Below, piece after piece: positions 43,002 through 53,003 of a DNA stretch of 64,000 bases. Every line of letters starts with the position of its first letter. Positions within the stretch are counted from its first letter, which is position 1. The stretch covers positions 40,451 through 104,450 of the forward strand of contig CAJUND010000008.1 of assembly GCA_910587655.1 (NCBI GenBank), in the 5' to 3' direction. This DNA comes from an uncultured Agathobacter sp. (GTDB lineage Bacteria; Bacillota; Clostridia; Lachnospirales; Lachnospiraceae). The position numbers and the translations under genes are program-made. The notes below the pieces were generated by a model. It saw nothing but the letters and a program-made list of their open reading frames with translations. It had not been told where the DNA came from and searched no databases.

Positions 43002-46000
43002 TTATTTTACAGTAATTGTGCAGACAGCCTTCTTTCCGCTTCTTGTCTTAACGATAATCTTTACCGTTCCGGCTTTCTTTGCGGTAATCTTACCTGTCTT
43101 GCTGACTGTTGCAACAGACGGATTGGATGAGTACCATGTCAGTGTGGTATCGCCCTTACCGGTTACCTTTGCAGACAGCTTGTAGGTTTTGCCCTTCTTT
43201 AATGTAAGCTTTGTTTTCTTAAGGCTTACTTTCTGTGCCTGAAGATTCTTGTAGGTCTTGCTGCTTGTCTTTGTAAAGGAAATCTTTTCACTCTTTACAC
43301 GTACTGCGGTGATATCATCAAAGTAAAGTGTTCCTTTTACCCTGCCGTTCTTCACTGCGGAAGAATCTGCAATTGCATTTACGTACAGTCCAAAGGATTC
43401 GATTTTCTTTGCATTCTTAACAAGTCCGCCCTTTGGATTTCCTGCGGTATCACGCTCGCAGAACTCCTTAAACGGAATTGTCACAAGAATCTGCTTTTTG
43501 CCGTTCTGGCGGTATGCCTTGTAGTTATTTAAGTATGCCTCATAGCACACTCCGTTTGCCTGAATCTGGATAACCGTCTTCTGGTTCTTTCCGTCCGGTG
43601 TCATAGTGAAGGAAAGCGCATTGCAGTTGGACCAGTCAACCTGCTTGCCAATGCTTGCCCCCGCATATCCGTCATCTGCTTCATCATAATCAAATTTCAT
43701 TGCATAGCTTCCCTCGGTCTTTTTGCTCTTATTCAGGGAAAGTTTTAATGTGCAGTCACTGCCCACATTTGGTGTCCATGCGTTCTTCAGCTGGTCATCC
43801 ACGCCAAGGTATCCCTCAAAGTTATCAATCTGGCATACATCTGCCTCCGGTTCCTTCACATTGTAAATCATGGAAAGCTTCTGAACTGTTTTTCCGTCAG
43901 CGGTAAGTGCCAGGGTTCCGGTCTTTTTTCCAAGCTTCGCAAGATTCTTTTTGCTCAGTGAAGCGGTGTACGCACCGTTCTTTCCCGCCTTTGCATTCAG
44001 TGAAACTGTGGTTTTTCCTGCCTTTAAGACAAATTTCACCTTTGTCTCCGGCTTTGTTCCGCTTAATTTTGCACGGAGCGTTACAGCTTTCAGGATTCTG
44101 GTTCCTGCAACCGGGGATACCACATATCCGCTGACGCCTGTCTGCGCTGCCTCTGCAGTAACTGTGCTGCCTGCCATGGATGCCAGAGCATCTTTCTGGT
44201 TAGCTGCAAAAATGCTTCGTCCGTCATTGTAAAAATTAATAAAACTGTCAAGTGTTTCATGTCCGTGCAGGCTGCCGTCTGCATTCACCGCATCTACATA
44301 TGGTGTATAATATCCATCCTGCTTTCCAAAGTTGGCCCAGAGCAGGAAATAGGATGCATCTGAATCAGACACTGCATTCAGCACCTGGTTAAACCAGTCT
44401 TTGCTTACATTATTCTGTCTTAACAGCGCTGTCTGGTTTGACCCTGGTTCCGGATCACTTGCAATACCTGTTTCAGTTACCGTAAAAAGCTTTTTATGTG
44501 TTTTAGCAAAAGCTTCTACCACATCAATCTGGTTTTTAAATGCTGTCATCCATGATGAATTGTCACTGCCCCTGCTGTTATCATACATATCAAATCCAAC
44601 CATGTCCACATATCCGTCGCCAGGATAGCGCTCGCCGTACTCTTCAATGGTAGCTGCGTTGGAATTGCTTGGGCTGTATACATAAATGAAGTTATGTACG
44701 TCCTTTTCATCACGCAGGTACTCTACCGTATAACGCCATACGCTCTTGTATGTCTCCGGCTCGCAGTATGCTTTGCCCCACCAGAACCAGCTTCCGGTAT
44801 TCTCATGGAACGGACGGAAAAGAACAGTTCCCTTTACCTGCGTTGCGTAATCAGCAATCATATCCAGGTAAGCCGTATACTTTTCGTTATATTTTCCGCC
44901 CGGAAGAAGATTGTTCATCACATCCCCGTCTGTATTGTTTGGTGTATAACCTTTGAAATCCCATTTCAGGTAGTTTTTGTCGCCGGATTTATAATCTGCA
45001 TTTTTCTTTACCAGACTGAAATTCGGCATATGGGCAGACAAGGTGACAATTGAACCGTCCTCGATGGCATGATTGCTCAGACGGACAGCAGCTTCTACCG
45101 GAGTTGCCGGCTCTGGCTCTGTTGGATATGCCTTTTTATACTTCTCTGCACCAAGTTCATTGCCTGTCAATGACAGCGTATCAATTCCATGAACACCGGC
45201 AATGCTTCCAGTGATATCCTTTACATCAGACCTTGATGTGGCAACCGAACCAGCCTTATCGAACAGGTCATTCTCATGTCCGAAAATCACGCTGTCGGAA
45301 GAACCAACCGCCTGCAGGTAAGAGTAAATCTGCCTGGTATTGTCAGACGCCTTTGCATCCACAAGCTTTACCTTTGTATTCAGGGCAACCTCCTGTGTGC
45401 TGCTGTCCTTTCTTGTTACGGAAAGTTTGCCGTCTTTTACGGATGCTGCTTTCTTTTTGTCATCCACTTTTACTTTAGAGTCCACAGACCATGTGTCCTT
45501 TACTTTGGCACGCTGAACAGACACATTATCTATCCACACATCTCCAGCATAATCCGTGTTAGCTCCAATCACCTGCAGTGCCAGGGTATCCATCTTCTTT
45601 CCATCTGCTACTGCATCAAAATCCTGCACAATCACCGGGACTTTTACAACATTCCCGCTGTCAGGGGTCTTCTGGGTAAGATCCACTGTTGTATCTTTGG
45701 AAAACAGTTCTTCCCCTCCGCCCTGTGCAACTAACTTGACTTTAAATTCACCCGCTTTTAAAAGGTCGCTGCTATAGTAAAAATCAAAAGTAACGCGGTT
45801 TGCTCCGGGAATATCCTTCCCATCTCCGCGCCAGACTGCGCTCGTCTGTGCCCAGCCCTTGTCCTTGTCTTTGGAATAATCGACCGTGAATTTCAGTCTG
45901 CCATTATCACCTGCCACTGCAGTCTTATCCGCACCCGAATAATCCCAGTCCCATCCTTTGTCATACGTCCAGCCGTCAATTCCATCATCGAAATTAAAAG

Positions 46001-46136
46001 TCTGAACCACCTCCAGATCCTGCTGAGCCTCCGCCGCGTAAACATTCAGTGCCGGCGCAGCCGGAACGGCAGTTATGCCCATCATGACTGCCAGCGAAAA
46101 TGCGGCTCCTTTTTTTAATAACTTTCTGTAACTCAT
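43002..46136 (-). CDS. Secreted GH26 beta-mannanase with two CBM-like domains and a Big_2 domain
   Basis: 1044 residues. A signal peptide occupies about residues 1-35 (AAFSLAVMMGITAVPAAPAL, then VYAAEA). Residues 40-210 resemble CBM27. The GH26 domain spans about 265-620, with acid/base Glu445 in RPFHENTGSWFWW and nucleophile Glu555 in FTVTETG. An Ig-like stretch follows, a CBM23-like domain is at about 770-960, and a bacterial Ig-like group 2 domain ends the protein. There is no LPXTG sortase motif, so attachment, if any, is non-covalent. It would cut beta-mannan outside the cell. The layout resembles the Roseburia mannanase RiGH26. Confidence 0.92.
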   Translation of the reverse strand: MSYRKLLKKGAAFSLAVMMGITAVPAAPALNVYAAEAQQDLEVVQTFNFDDGIDGWTYDKGWDWDYSGADKTAVAGDNGRLKFTVDYSKDKDKGWAQTSAVWRGDGKDIPGANRVTFDFYYSSDLLKAGEFKVKLVAQGGGEELFSKDTTVDLTQKTPDSGNVVKVPVIVQDFDAVADGKKMDTLALQVIGANTDYAGDVWIDNVSVQRAKVKDTWSVDSKVKVDDKKKAASVKDGKLSVTRKDSSTQEVALNTKVKLVDAKASDNTRQIYSYLQAVGSSDSVIFGHENDLFDKAGSVATSRSDVKDITGSIAGVHGIDTLSLTGNELGAEKYKKAYPTEPEPATPVEAAVRLSNHAIEDGSIVTLSAHMPNFSLVKKNADYKSGDKNYLKWDFKGYTPNNTDGDVMNNLLPGGKYNEKYTAYLDMIADYATQVKGTVLFRPFHENTGSWFWWGKAYCEPETYKSVWRYTVEYLRDEKDVHNFIYVYSPSNSNAATIEEYGERYPGDGYVDMVGFDMYDNSRGSDNSSWMTAFKNQIDVVEAFAKTHKKLFTVTETGIASDPEPGSNQTALLRQNNVSKDWFNQVLNAVSDSDASYFLLWANFGKQDGYYTPYVDAVNADGSLHGHETLDSFINFYNDGRSIFAANQKDALASMAGSTVTAEAAQTGVSGYVVSPVAGTRILKAVTLRAKLSGTKPETKVKFVLKAGKTTVSLNAKAGKNGAYTASLSKKNLAKLGKKTGTLALTADGKTVQKLSMIYNVKEPEADVCQIDNFEGYLGVDDQLKNAWTPNVGSDCTLKLSLNKSKKTEGSYAMKFDYDEADDGYAGASIGKQVDWSNCNALSFTMTPDGKNQKTVIQIQANGVCYEAYLNNYKAYRQNGKKQILVTIPFKEFCERDTAGNPKGGLVKNAKKIESFGLYVNAIADSSAVKNGRVKGTLYFDDITAVRVKSEKISFTKTSSKTYKNLQAQKVSLKKTKLTLKKGKTYKLSAKVTGKGDTTLTWYSSNPSVATVSKTGKITAKKAGTVKIIVKTRSGKKAVCTITVK

Positions 46137-46169
46137 TTTTTGCTCCTTTCCTTTATTTTTCTTTCCACA

Positions 46170-46189
46170 TGTAAATCCTGGTATTTACA
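46170..46189. promoter_or_regulatory. Operator-like palindrome before the mannanase gene
   Basis: TGTAAATCCTGGTATTTACA has two perfect 7-base arms. It lies between a possible promoter (TTGACT-N17-TAAACT, minus strand) and the start codon, where a LacI-type repressor site would act. The remaining sequence of 46137-46426 is AT-rich with no other feature on the minus strand. Confidence 0.5.
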
Positions 46190-46348
46190 GTTTATTACCA
46201 TATTTAATTTAAGTCAATATGCCATTAATTTTTCGTAACTTTTACTTAATTTTTCTATTTTTCGTTTTTTTAAGTGGGTATACGCGCATCCAATTTGTTT
46301 ATTTTGCACATTTTTTCTGATTAATCTGTTCCCTTTTACGCTTTACCC

Positions 46349-46377
46349 TTGCAAAAACGGGACATATTTACTATACT
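46349..46377 (+). promoter_or_regulatory. Sigma-A promoter of the GGDEF gene
   Basis: TTGCAA, 17 bases, TATACT on the plus strand, about 50 bases before the ATG. Confidence 0.6.
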
Positions 46378-46426
46378 GAAATAAATACAGAACACATCAC
46401 ATTAAATTATAGAAACGGGTATTCTG

Positions 46427-47485
46427 ATGAAATTTAATTTTGTAATTCCAAAAGAAAAATCAATGGCGCTTCTTTATATGCTTAACGGCACATTAATGGG
46501 AATGCACTGTATTTTTCTTGTCTTCTTTGCATTGAACCATGTAACTGTCATGACAGTGGTTAATATATTCAGTATCATAACTTATCTGTGCAATTTTATT
46601 GTGCTGCGGAAGCAGTTTCTTCGGGCATCCAGTATCATTGTTTTTGTGGAAATCATCGTACATATGTTTCTGACAATTCTGTGCGTGGGAACCGGAAGCG
46701 GATTCCAGCAGTATTATATTGGATGTGCTGCTGTTATCTTTTTTATGGAATATTTTATCCAGCGGCTCGAAAAACAGCCTGCAAACTCACTCCTGCTCTG
46801 CGCCATTGACGGTGTCTGTTATCTTACCAGTGTTTATCTGTCGTGGACACGCGGCGCCAGATATACGCTGAAACCGCTTCCGACCATGGCAATGCAGCTG
46901 TTCAACCTGTTTGTTGTATTTGTATTTATTTCTATTTTCCTGCTGGCAATTATGGTTAAGACCGCCAGTTTCTATGAGGGAGAGCTTACCAGGCAGGCAG
47001 AACATGACCGTCTCACCGGCATGTATAACCGTCAGTATATGATTGAATACCTGACAAACGTGGAACATGCATCTGACCGTCCCGCCTACTGGCTTTCAAT
47101 TCTGGATATTGATGATTTTAAGAAATTTAATGACCGGCATGGACACAACTGCGGTGACTATGTGCTTTGCGAGATTTCCAGAATTATTTCCATGCAGTGC
47201 AGAAAGCAGGTATCCTGCCGGTGGGGAGGCGAGGAATTCCTGATTCTTGGTCATGCAGGCAGCGCTCCGGAAGCCGCGCAGAAGGAGGCAAAAGAACTGC
47301 TGGAAATGCTGCGCCGGGAAGTGGAACGCCATTCTTTCGTCTACCAGAACCAGCGGCTGGTTCTAACAATCACACTGGGAATGCAGGTGTTTGATGATTC
47401 TTCAAGTATTGATGAATGGATTAACTCAGCAGACCAGAAGCTCTACATTGGCAAGTCTTCCGGTAAAAACCAGCTGGTATGTTAA
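46427..47485 (+). CDS. Membrane-anchored GGDEF diguanylate cyclase
   Basis: 352 residues. About six hydrophobic segments occupy residues 12-185 and form an unnamed membrane sensor. The GGDEF domain begins near 195 (RQAEHDRLTGMYNRQYMIEY) and its active site is intact as GGEEF at 267-271, after DIDDFKKFNDRHGHNCGD. It should make c-di-GMP from two GTP. An RxxD inhibitory site is not evident. It is monocistronic. Confidence 0.92.
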   Translation: MKFNFVIPKEKSMALLYMLNGTLMGMHCIFLVFFALNHVTVMTVVNIFSIITYLCNFIVLRKQFLRASSIIVFVEIIVHMFLTILCVGTGSGFQQYYIGCAAVIFFMEYFIQRLEKQPANSLLLCAIDGVCYLTSVYLSWTRGARYTLKPLPTMAMQLFNLFVVFVFISIFLLAIMVKTASFYEGELTRQAEHDRLTGMYNRQYMIEYLTNVEHASDRPAYWLSILDIDDFKKFNDRHGHNCGDYVLCEISRIISMQCRKQVSCRWGGEEFLILGHAGSAPEAAQKEAKELLEMLRREVERHSFVYQNQRLVLTITLGMQVFDDSSSIDEWINSADQKLYIGKSSGKNQLVC

Positions 47486-47489
47486 AATA

Positions 47490-47515
47490 AAAGACGGGGC
47501 GCATGCCCCGTCTTT
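47490..47515. terminator. Bidirectional terminator between the GGDEF and DegV genes
   Basis: AAAGACGGGGCGCATGCCCCGTCTTT, a perfect palindrome. It overlaps the DegV stop codon, so both convergent transcripts end here. Confidence 0.85.
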
Positions 47516-48404
47516 AAAATGCTTTTTTTATGAATGTAAGTCCAATCGGATGCGGTCCTGTATGCACCCCGATGGTTGCGCCAATCTGAAACAGCTCTGC
47601 ATCCTTCACACCGCTGTATGCTGCCATGCTGTCCAGAAACTGTTTCTGAAATTCCATGCCTTCCTCTTTGTCATAACCATAACCGACATTAAACACATAG
47701 TCATCCGGGTTTTCACCGGACTTTTCAAAATGTTTCCTGCATAAATCAAGCAGCGTCTGCTTGCCTTTTTTCCGGTTACGGTAAATGCCCGCCGGAAAAA
47801 TTTCACCCTCTTTTAAAATTATCAGGGGTTTGATATTCAGGCTTTTCACTGCTGCGCCCATTACTTTTCCGATTCTGCCGCCATGTACCAGATAATCAAA
47901 GCTTGCAACCGTAAATATAATCCTGCCGGTCGGTATCATTTCCCTGATACGGGAAAGCGTATCCTCAAACGTCCAGCCTGCCTGCTGCATCCGTGCGGCC
48001 TCCCTTACCAGAAGCCCCTGCAGAACTGTGTTTACCATGGTGTCCAGCACTTCAACCCTTGCATCCGGATGCGCCTCTAAAAGCATCTGCTTCGCATTCA
48101 TGGCAGAATTATATGACCCGCTGAATTTTGTGGTAATACACAGGCACAGAATATCTTTTCCTTCTGCCACACACTGTTCAAATACATCCAGATAATCCTG
48201 GACTGACGGCATGGACGTCTTTGGAAAACAGTCGGGCCTGTCCACCATCTCCTGGTAAAAATCCCTGACTGCAACCTCTTCAATTTCTTTCTGGTATGTT
48301 TCCCCGTCAAAGGAAACGTAAAACGGTACGACCCTGACTCCAAGCTCTGCTGCGCGCGCCTCGCCAAGGTCGCAGGAACCGTCTGATATAATCTGATATG
48401 ACAT
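47514..48404 (-). CDS. DegV-family fatty-acid-binding protein
   Basis: 296 residues from the ATG at 48404 (GGTGGAG upstream). DegV signatures: IISDGSCDLGE, KTSMPSVQDYLDVFEQ, ITTKFSGSYNSA and IGATIGVHTGPHPIGLTF at the C terminus. DegV/FakB proteins bind a fatty acid and present it to the kinase FakA. A second DegV domain occurs as the C-terminal part of a histidine kinase at 57.9-60.5 kb. Confidence 0.92.
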   Translation of the reverse strand: MSYQIISDGSCDLGEARAAELGVRVVPFYVSFDGETYQKEIEEVAVRDFYQEMVDRPDCFPKTSMPSVQDYLDVFEQCVAEGKDILCLCITTKFSGSYNSAMNAKQMLLEAHPDARVEVLDTMVNTVLQGLLVREAARMQQAGWTFEDTLSRIREMIPTGRIIFTVASFDYLVHGGRIGKVMGAAVKSLNIKPLIILKEGEIFPAGIYRNRKKGKQTLLDLCRKHFEKSGENPDDYVFNVGYGYDKEEGMEFQKQFLDSMAAYSGVKDAELFQIGATIGVHTGPHPIGLTFIKKAF

Positions 48405-48453
48405 ATTCTCCACCATCCATTCAAGTACAACGTAGTTTTCAAAACTATTTACG

Positions 48454-48481
48454 ATTATACCAGTATTTTTCCATTCGTCAA
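48454..48481 (-). promoter_or_regulatory. Sigma-A promoter of the DegV gene
   Basis: TTGACG, 16 bases, TATAAT on the minus strand, about 50 bases upstream of the start. Confidence 0.7.
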
Positions 48482-48498
48482 TGGTTATTTGAACTATT

Positions 48499-50418
48499 TT
48501 AACGAACCGTTACTTTTTTCACTTTGCTGTAGGCGCCATAGTATTTTTTGCCGCCAATTACCACATAGCTGCGAACCTTGTAATAATAGGTTCCCCGCGT
48601 CATTCTGGAACTCTGGTACCTGGTTCTTGTGGATTTGTTATAAGTACCAATCTTTTTAAAGCCGGAACCTGACTTTGTGGAACGGTAAAGTACGTATCCG
48701 TCCGCGTCCTCATCCTCCTGCCATGTAATGGTCACTTTCCTGCCGGACGCCTTGCCGGATTTTACTTTCTGTTTTTTCGGAACAATGACAAATGTTTTGG
48801 ATTTGGTCCCCAGATAGTTTCCAATTCCAGTAATTGTAATCTTTGCGCGTCCCGGAAACAGGTTATCCTCATAATTAATGATATAATCGGTATTCGGATA
48901 AAGAACGACATTATTCATCGTAACCTGAACATTTGGGTAAAGCGCTTCCCCGGTATAGGCAACCTGTTTTGCCACAGTTATTCTGGCATGGGATAAATCC
49001 GAGTCAATTATTTTGAATGCCGTTGTTTTTGTTCCGCTGTATCCACCCTTTCCGGTTACGGTAACAGTAGCCATTCCTGGATTGGTATTGTTATAATAGG
49101 TCAGTATATAATCCCTGTTTTCCGTCAGAATCGTGGAGCCAAGCCGCACCGTAACACGCGGCCGCACCTGGGAGCCGGTATAACGCTGGTCCGGTATTGC
49201 ATCTATTGTCGCACCGGAAAGACTCTGCCCGTAAATCAGGAAGTTTGCCGTAATGATTCCGTTGTACTGGCCGATACCTGTAATTGTAACGGTTGCCGTT
49301 CCAACATCTATATTATTTCCATATGACAGAATATAATCCGTATTCTGCCGCAGGACTGCGTTGTTCATCCGTACTGTTACAGACGGGGTAAGCGCATATC
49401 CGGTATAACGCTGGTCCGGTATCATATCTACAGTAGCTTTTTTCAGGCTCATGTCCTCACTCACCGGTCCCTGCCCAACCAGAACCGGAATGGATACCTG
49501 CGGTCCTCCAAGCGTACACTGGATGTTCAGTGTTGTCCTTCCGTTTGATACTGCTTTTAATGTATTACCGGTTATGGTTGCTATACTCGTATTTGCCACA
49601 CTCATGTAAAGCGTCTGCCGCAGCGGACAGTATTCCTCTGCAAGGGATCCGCGGAAATGGTCTTCCAGCTTCACGGATTCATAAATTCCAGAAAGATCCT
49701 TGGAGCCGCCTACATCCAGACCGATGGCGCTTCCGACTGCCGTTGTGTCTATTCTGTCCGCCTGGATTTTGGCACTGTCAATCCCGATTCCGTATACAAT
49801 CGCCTCTCCGTCGTCTGCAGGAACTGCAGTCGTGCGCGGTGCCTTATTGGAAAACAGCTCCACCCAGTAATCGCGGTCATTATATTTGACATGCCCCACA
49901 CCGACAGCAATATAGGCGGAATTTAACATATTTCTCCGGTGTCCCTGTCCTTCGTATTTTTCATTTGCCTCTGTCCATGCCTTATGCACATCTGCTGCCG
50001 AAGTAAATCCGACTGCAATATTTTCTGCGGATGTATTTCCTGCCTGGCCGATTCCGCAGTCATCAAACGCCGTCCAGTAATTTCTGCCGTCCGGTCTTCC
50101 GTGGCTGTAGACCAGCGCGATTTCCGCCGCACGCTTCATTGCCACTTCTTCCAGACCATAGTCATATACCAGCGGCCTTAAATTATTCAGCTGCTCTTTT
50201 TCCGAACTGCCTGGTTTCCAGTACCATGAATCGTTGGTATTCTGCCGGATGGAATTAATCATTCCAAGAAGCGTCCGTGCTTCCGACTGCCCGTACCGCA
50301 CATGGATATTCACACTCCTGATATCCGCTGCCTGCACATGGTCCAGCCTCCCAAACGGAAGCAGGGCAAATACTAACATAAATACTGTCAGCCGTTTTAA
50401 TATGTTACTCTTTTTCAT
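48499..50418 (-). CDS. Secreted CAP/SCP-domain protein with three Ig-like repeats and an Fn3-like end
   Basis: 639 residues with a signal peptide (MKKSNILKRLTVFMLVFALL, cleavage near 31). The CAP domain is at about 45-195 (MKRAAEIALVYSHGRPDG; GHRRNMLNSAYIAVGVGHV; SAENIAVGF). A Big_2-like region follows to about 320. Three repeats of about 75-80 residues (IPDQRYTGYALTPSVTVRM; TATVTITGIGQYNG) run to about 545, and an Fn3-like domain (VTITWQEDEDADGYVLYRST) ends the protein. Surface or extracellular role, partner unknown. Its ATG overlaps the stop of the hydrogenase-EAL gene (ATGA). Confidence 0.87.
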   Translation of the reverse strand: MKKSNILKRLTVFMLVFALLPFGRLDHVQAADIRSVNIHVRYGQSEARTLLGMINSIRQNTNDSWYWKPGSSEKEQLNNLRPLVYDYGLEEVAMKRAAEIALVYSHGRPDGRNYWTAFDDCGIGQAGNTSAENIAVGFTSAADVHKAWTEANEKYEGQGHRRNMLNSAYIAVGVGHVKYNDRDYWVELFSNKAPRTTAVPADDGEAIVYGIGIDSAKIQADRIDTTAVGSAIGLDVGGSKDLSGIYESVKLEDHFRGSLAEEYCPLRQTLYMSVANTSIATITGNTLKAVSNGRTTLNIQCTLGGPQVSIPVLVGQGPVSEDMSLKKATVDMIPDQRYTGYALTPSVTVRMNNAVLRQNTDYILSYGNNIDVGTATVTITGIGQYNGIITANFLIYGQSLSGATIDAIPDQRYTGSQVRPRVTVRLGSTILTENRDYILTYYNNTNPGMATVTVTGKGGYSGTKTTAFKIIDSDLSHARITVAKQVAYTGEALYPNVQVTMNNVVLYPNTDYIINYEDNLFPGRAKITITGIGNYLGTKSKTFVIVPKKQKVKSGKASGRKVTITWQEDEDADGYVLYRSTKSGSGFKKIGTYNKSTRTRYQSSRMTRGTYYYKVRSYVVIGGKKYYGAYSKVKKVTVR

Positions 50419-52982
50419 ACCTGTTTTCCTCCTTTTCTGGCGTCAGCCATCTCCTCAAAATCCGCTACCGGAATTGGTTTTGAATATAAATATCCCTGGA
50501 TGGTTTCGCATCCCAGCTGGTTTAAAAAGTCCGCCTGCGGCATTGTCTCCACACCTTCTGCCACGATTGCCAGCTCCAGTCTGTTTGCCATGTCAACAAC
50601 AGATTTGAGAATTATATTTCCCCTCTCGTTCTCACCGCCTGAAAGAAATTTTAAATCCAGTTTTAATACATCCACCGGTACATCCTTTAATGTGTTCAGT
50701 GATGAGTAACCGCTTCCGAAGTCATCCATTTCCACAATAAATTTACGGTCCCTGAGCGCTCCGACGACATCCAGTATTTCATTCCCCTGCTCCACATAGG
50801 CTGATTCTGTAATTTCCAGTCTGAGTTCATCAGTGGTAATACCATATTTTTGCATCATTTCTGTAAACACAGACAGCAGGTCAAGTTCCAGTATATCTAT
50901 TCTTGAAATATTAACCGATATAGGGATTACACTTCTCCCCCGCTTTTTCCAGTCCGCAATCACGCGGCACGCTTCTTCCCAGACAAACCGGTCCAGTCTG
51001 GTAATAAATCCCGTCTTTTCAAATACCGGAATAAATTCACCCGGCGAAATCATTCCTTTGTCCGGATGTATCCAGCGTACCAGCGCCTCACAGCCGGTCA
51101 GCTCCCCGGTCCGGTGGTTCACCTGCGGCTGTAAATAAATCTGGAACTGTTTTTCCAGAAGCGCCTGCTGCATTTCTGATGTTATCTCTGCCTCCCTGAG
51201 CATCTTAAGACGCATGGATTTATCGTAGTATGCAATATCCACGCGATTGCTTTTCATGACAAGCGTCAGCGCAAGTATCGCGTGGTCCAGAATCAGATTG
51301 ACGGATTCCTCCGTATCATCCGCAATGCACAGCCCCACATTCAGCGACAGCGGGAATTCCAGTTCATAGGAATCGCAGATCTGGTTCAGCTTTTCCATAA
51401 ATGCATCCATTCTTTCCGGAAGATACGGCAGACAGACGGCAAAATCATCTGAATTCAGCCTTGCACAGGTACTGTCCTTCTGCAGAAACCCGTCCAGCTG
51501 CCCGGCAAGATACCGCAGAACATTTTTTCCCGTCTTGTATCCGAACAATTCATTGATTACCGTGAATTTACGGATATTTACCACTCCGATTACATAAGTG
51601 GTTTTTGGACTGTCCCGCATCAGCTTTTTGGCCGCCTTGTAAAATGCCTCACGGTTTGCAATCCCGGTCAGGGAATCGGTCATGTAAAGCCGCCTGTTTT
51701 CCTCCTGGGTATAGTGAATACAGTTATTCTTCCGGTTATAACCGTACGCAATTGCATATACCATATCCCTGCAGGAAGGATAACCGCAGTAGCCGCAGTC
51801 AATATGGCGGGACTCTTCTGTATTTTTATGCATAATCTCAAAGATTTCCTGATAGGTATCCTCCGGAATCCGGTATGGCTGCTGGTATTTTTCCTGGAAG
51901 GTTCTTACAAAATCATTCCAGTCCAGTTCTGCAAAATACTCTTCCATTCGTTTCCGGTTTTCGCTCCGCTCCTGCGGCAGGATTCCCCGGCCTGCTGCAC
52001 GCGCAGATATTTCTTTCCCGCATCTGATTGCTGCAACCGGATCAAATTCGGGAACTGCCGTTCCATTTACGCATCCGCTGGAACAGGCAAGCAGATCCAG
52101 TACCACCGGCTCTGTCTTCTCTTTCTGCAAAGTTTTTTCCCAGCGGTCAAAAAAATCCGGCTTGTCAAATACGTCATCCTGTGATATCAGTGTATGACCG
52201 CTCTCCAGATACAGGGAAAGGTTCTTTTCCAGCCCTCCGGACATAGGGTACATTCCGCCCATACTGTATTCTGTTACGTCTGCCCGTCCGTCGTATGCAG
52301 ACAGATCCAGTCCCTCCACCTGTGTAGCAAGATGTTCAAATGTCACATTATAGTCTATATATCCCGCATTTTCTTCTGCATGTATTTCATCCCATTTTGC
52401 CAGACACGGACTAAGAAAGGCTATCCGGCTTTCATCCCCCAGGTATTTCTTTACATATACTGCCAGACACAGAAGCGGCGACTGTACCGGTATCAGCCGG
52501 TCAATGTACTGCGGTCTGTATGACATGATATAATTCTGAACCACGGAACATGGCTGCGTATAGCAGGATTTGCCGGGATGTTCCTCAAGATATTTTACAG
52601 TTGCCCACGCAGATATATCAGCGCCAAGCGACACATCATAAATCTTATTTACACCAAGCGATTTCAGATAACCAAGAATCTGTTTCGCTTTCTTTCCGTA
52701 TGTAATATAAAAAGACGGTGCAACGGCAAGGGAAATCTGTTCTCCTGATTTTAACGCCCGCAGAAACTCTGCCGTATCATCCAGAAACTCCCTGGCACCA
52801 TGCGGACATGCCGTCATACAGCGTCCGCAGTGGATACATTTTGATTCATCGACTTCTATCCGGTTTTTTCCGTCCTTTTTAACCGAAACATTGGCTTCAG
52901 AAACCGGGCAGGCTACAATACACCGGTTGCAGCCAATGCATTTATCATTCGTAAATACAAGATGCTCCTTCTGTTTCGACAT
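50415..52982 (-). CDS. [FeFe]-hydrogenase-like sensory protein fused to degenerate GGDEF and EAL domains
   Basis: 855 residues, no membrane segment. Two [4Fe-4S] ferredoxin motifs (CIGCNRCIVACP; CIHCGRCMTACP) are at 15-60. A hydrogenase large-subunit-like domain spans about 70-365 and keeps four H-cluster-type cysteines: TQPCSVVQ, LSPCLAKWDE, and LLACSSGCVNG with two. A further cluster motif, CGYCGYPSC, is at about 407-415. GGDEF follows (MTDSLTGIANREAFY), but its active site reads NSDDF, so cyclase activity is unlikely. The EAL domain is intact (CEALVRWIHPDKG; MDDFGSGYSSL; AEGVET). A redox- or H2-regulated c-di-GMP phosphodiesterase is proposed. The FIST gene is 21 bases upstream. Confidence 0.87.
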   Translation of the reverse strand: MSKQKEHLVFTNDKCIGCNRCIVACPVSEANVSVKKDGKNRIEVDESKCIHCGRCMTACPHGAREFLDDTAEFLRALKSGEQISLAVAPSFYITYGKKAKQILGYLKSLGVNKIYDVSLGADISAWATVKYLEEHPGKSCYTQPCSVVQNYIMSYRPQYIDRLIPVQSPLLCLAVYVKKYLGDESRIAFLSPCLAKWDEIHAEENAGYIDYNVTFEHLATQVEGLDLSAYDGRADVTEYSMGGMYPMSGGLEKNLSLYLESGHTLISQDDVFDKPDFFDRWEKTLQKEKTEPVVLDLLACSSGCVNGTAVPEFDPVAAIRCGKEISARAAGRGILPQERSENRKRMEEYFAELDWNDFVRTFQEKYQQPYRIPEDTYQEIFEIMHKNTEESRHIDCGYCGYPSCRDMVYAIAYGYNRKNNCIHYTQEENRRLYMTDSLTGIANREAFYKAAKKLMRDSPKTTYVIGVVNIRKFTVINELFGYKTGKNVLRYLAGQLDGFLQKDSTCARLNSDDFAVCLPYLPERMDAFMEKLNQICDSYELEFPLSLNVGLCIADDTEESVNLILDHAILALTLVMKSNRVDIAYYDKSMRLKMLREAEITSEMQQALLEKQFQIYLQPQVNHRTGELTGCEALVRWIHPDKGMISPGEFIPVFEKTGFITRLDRFVWEEACRVIADWKKRGRSVIPISVNISRIDILELDLLSVFTEMMQKYGITTDELRLEITESAYVEQGNEILDVVGALRDRKFIVEMDDFGSGYSSLNTLKDVPVDVLKLDLKFLSGGENERGNIILKSVVDMANRLELAIVAEGVETMPQADFLNQLGCETIQGYLYSKPIPVADFEEMADARKGGKQV

Positions 52983-53003
52983 TTATTTCACTCCCTTCCC
53001 CAC

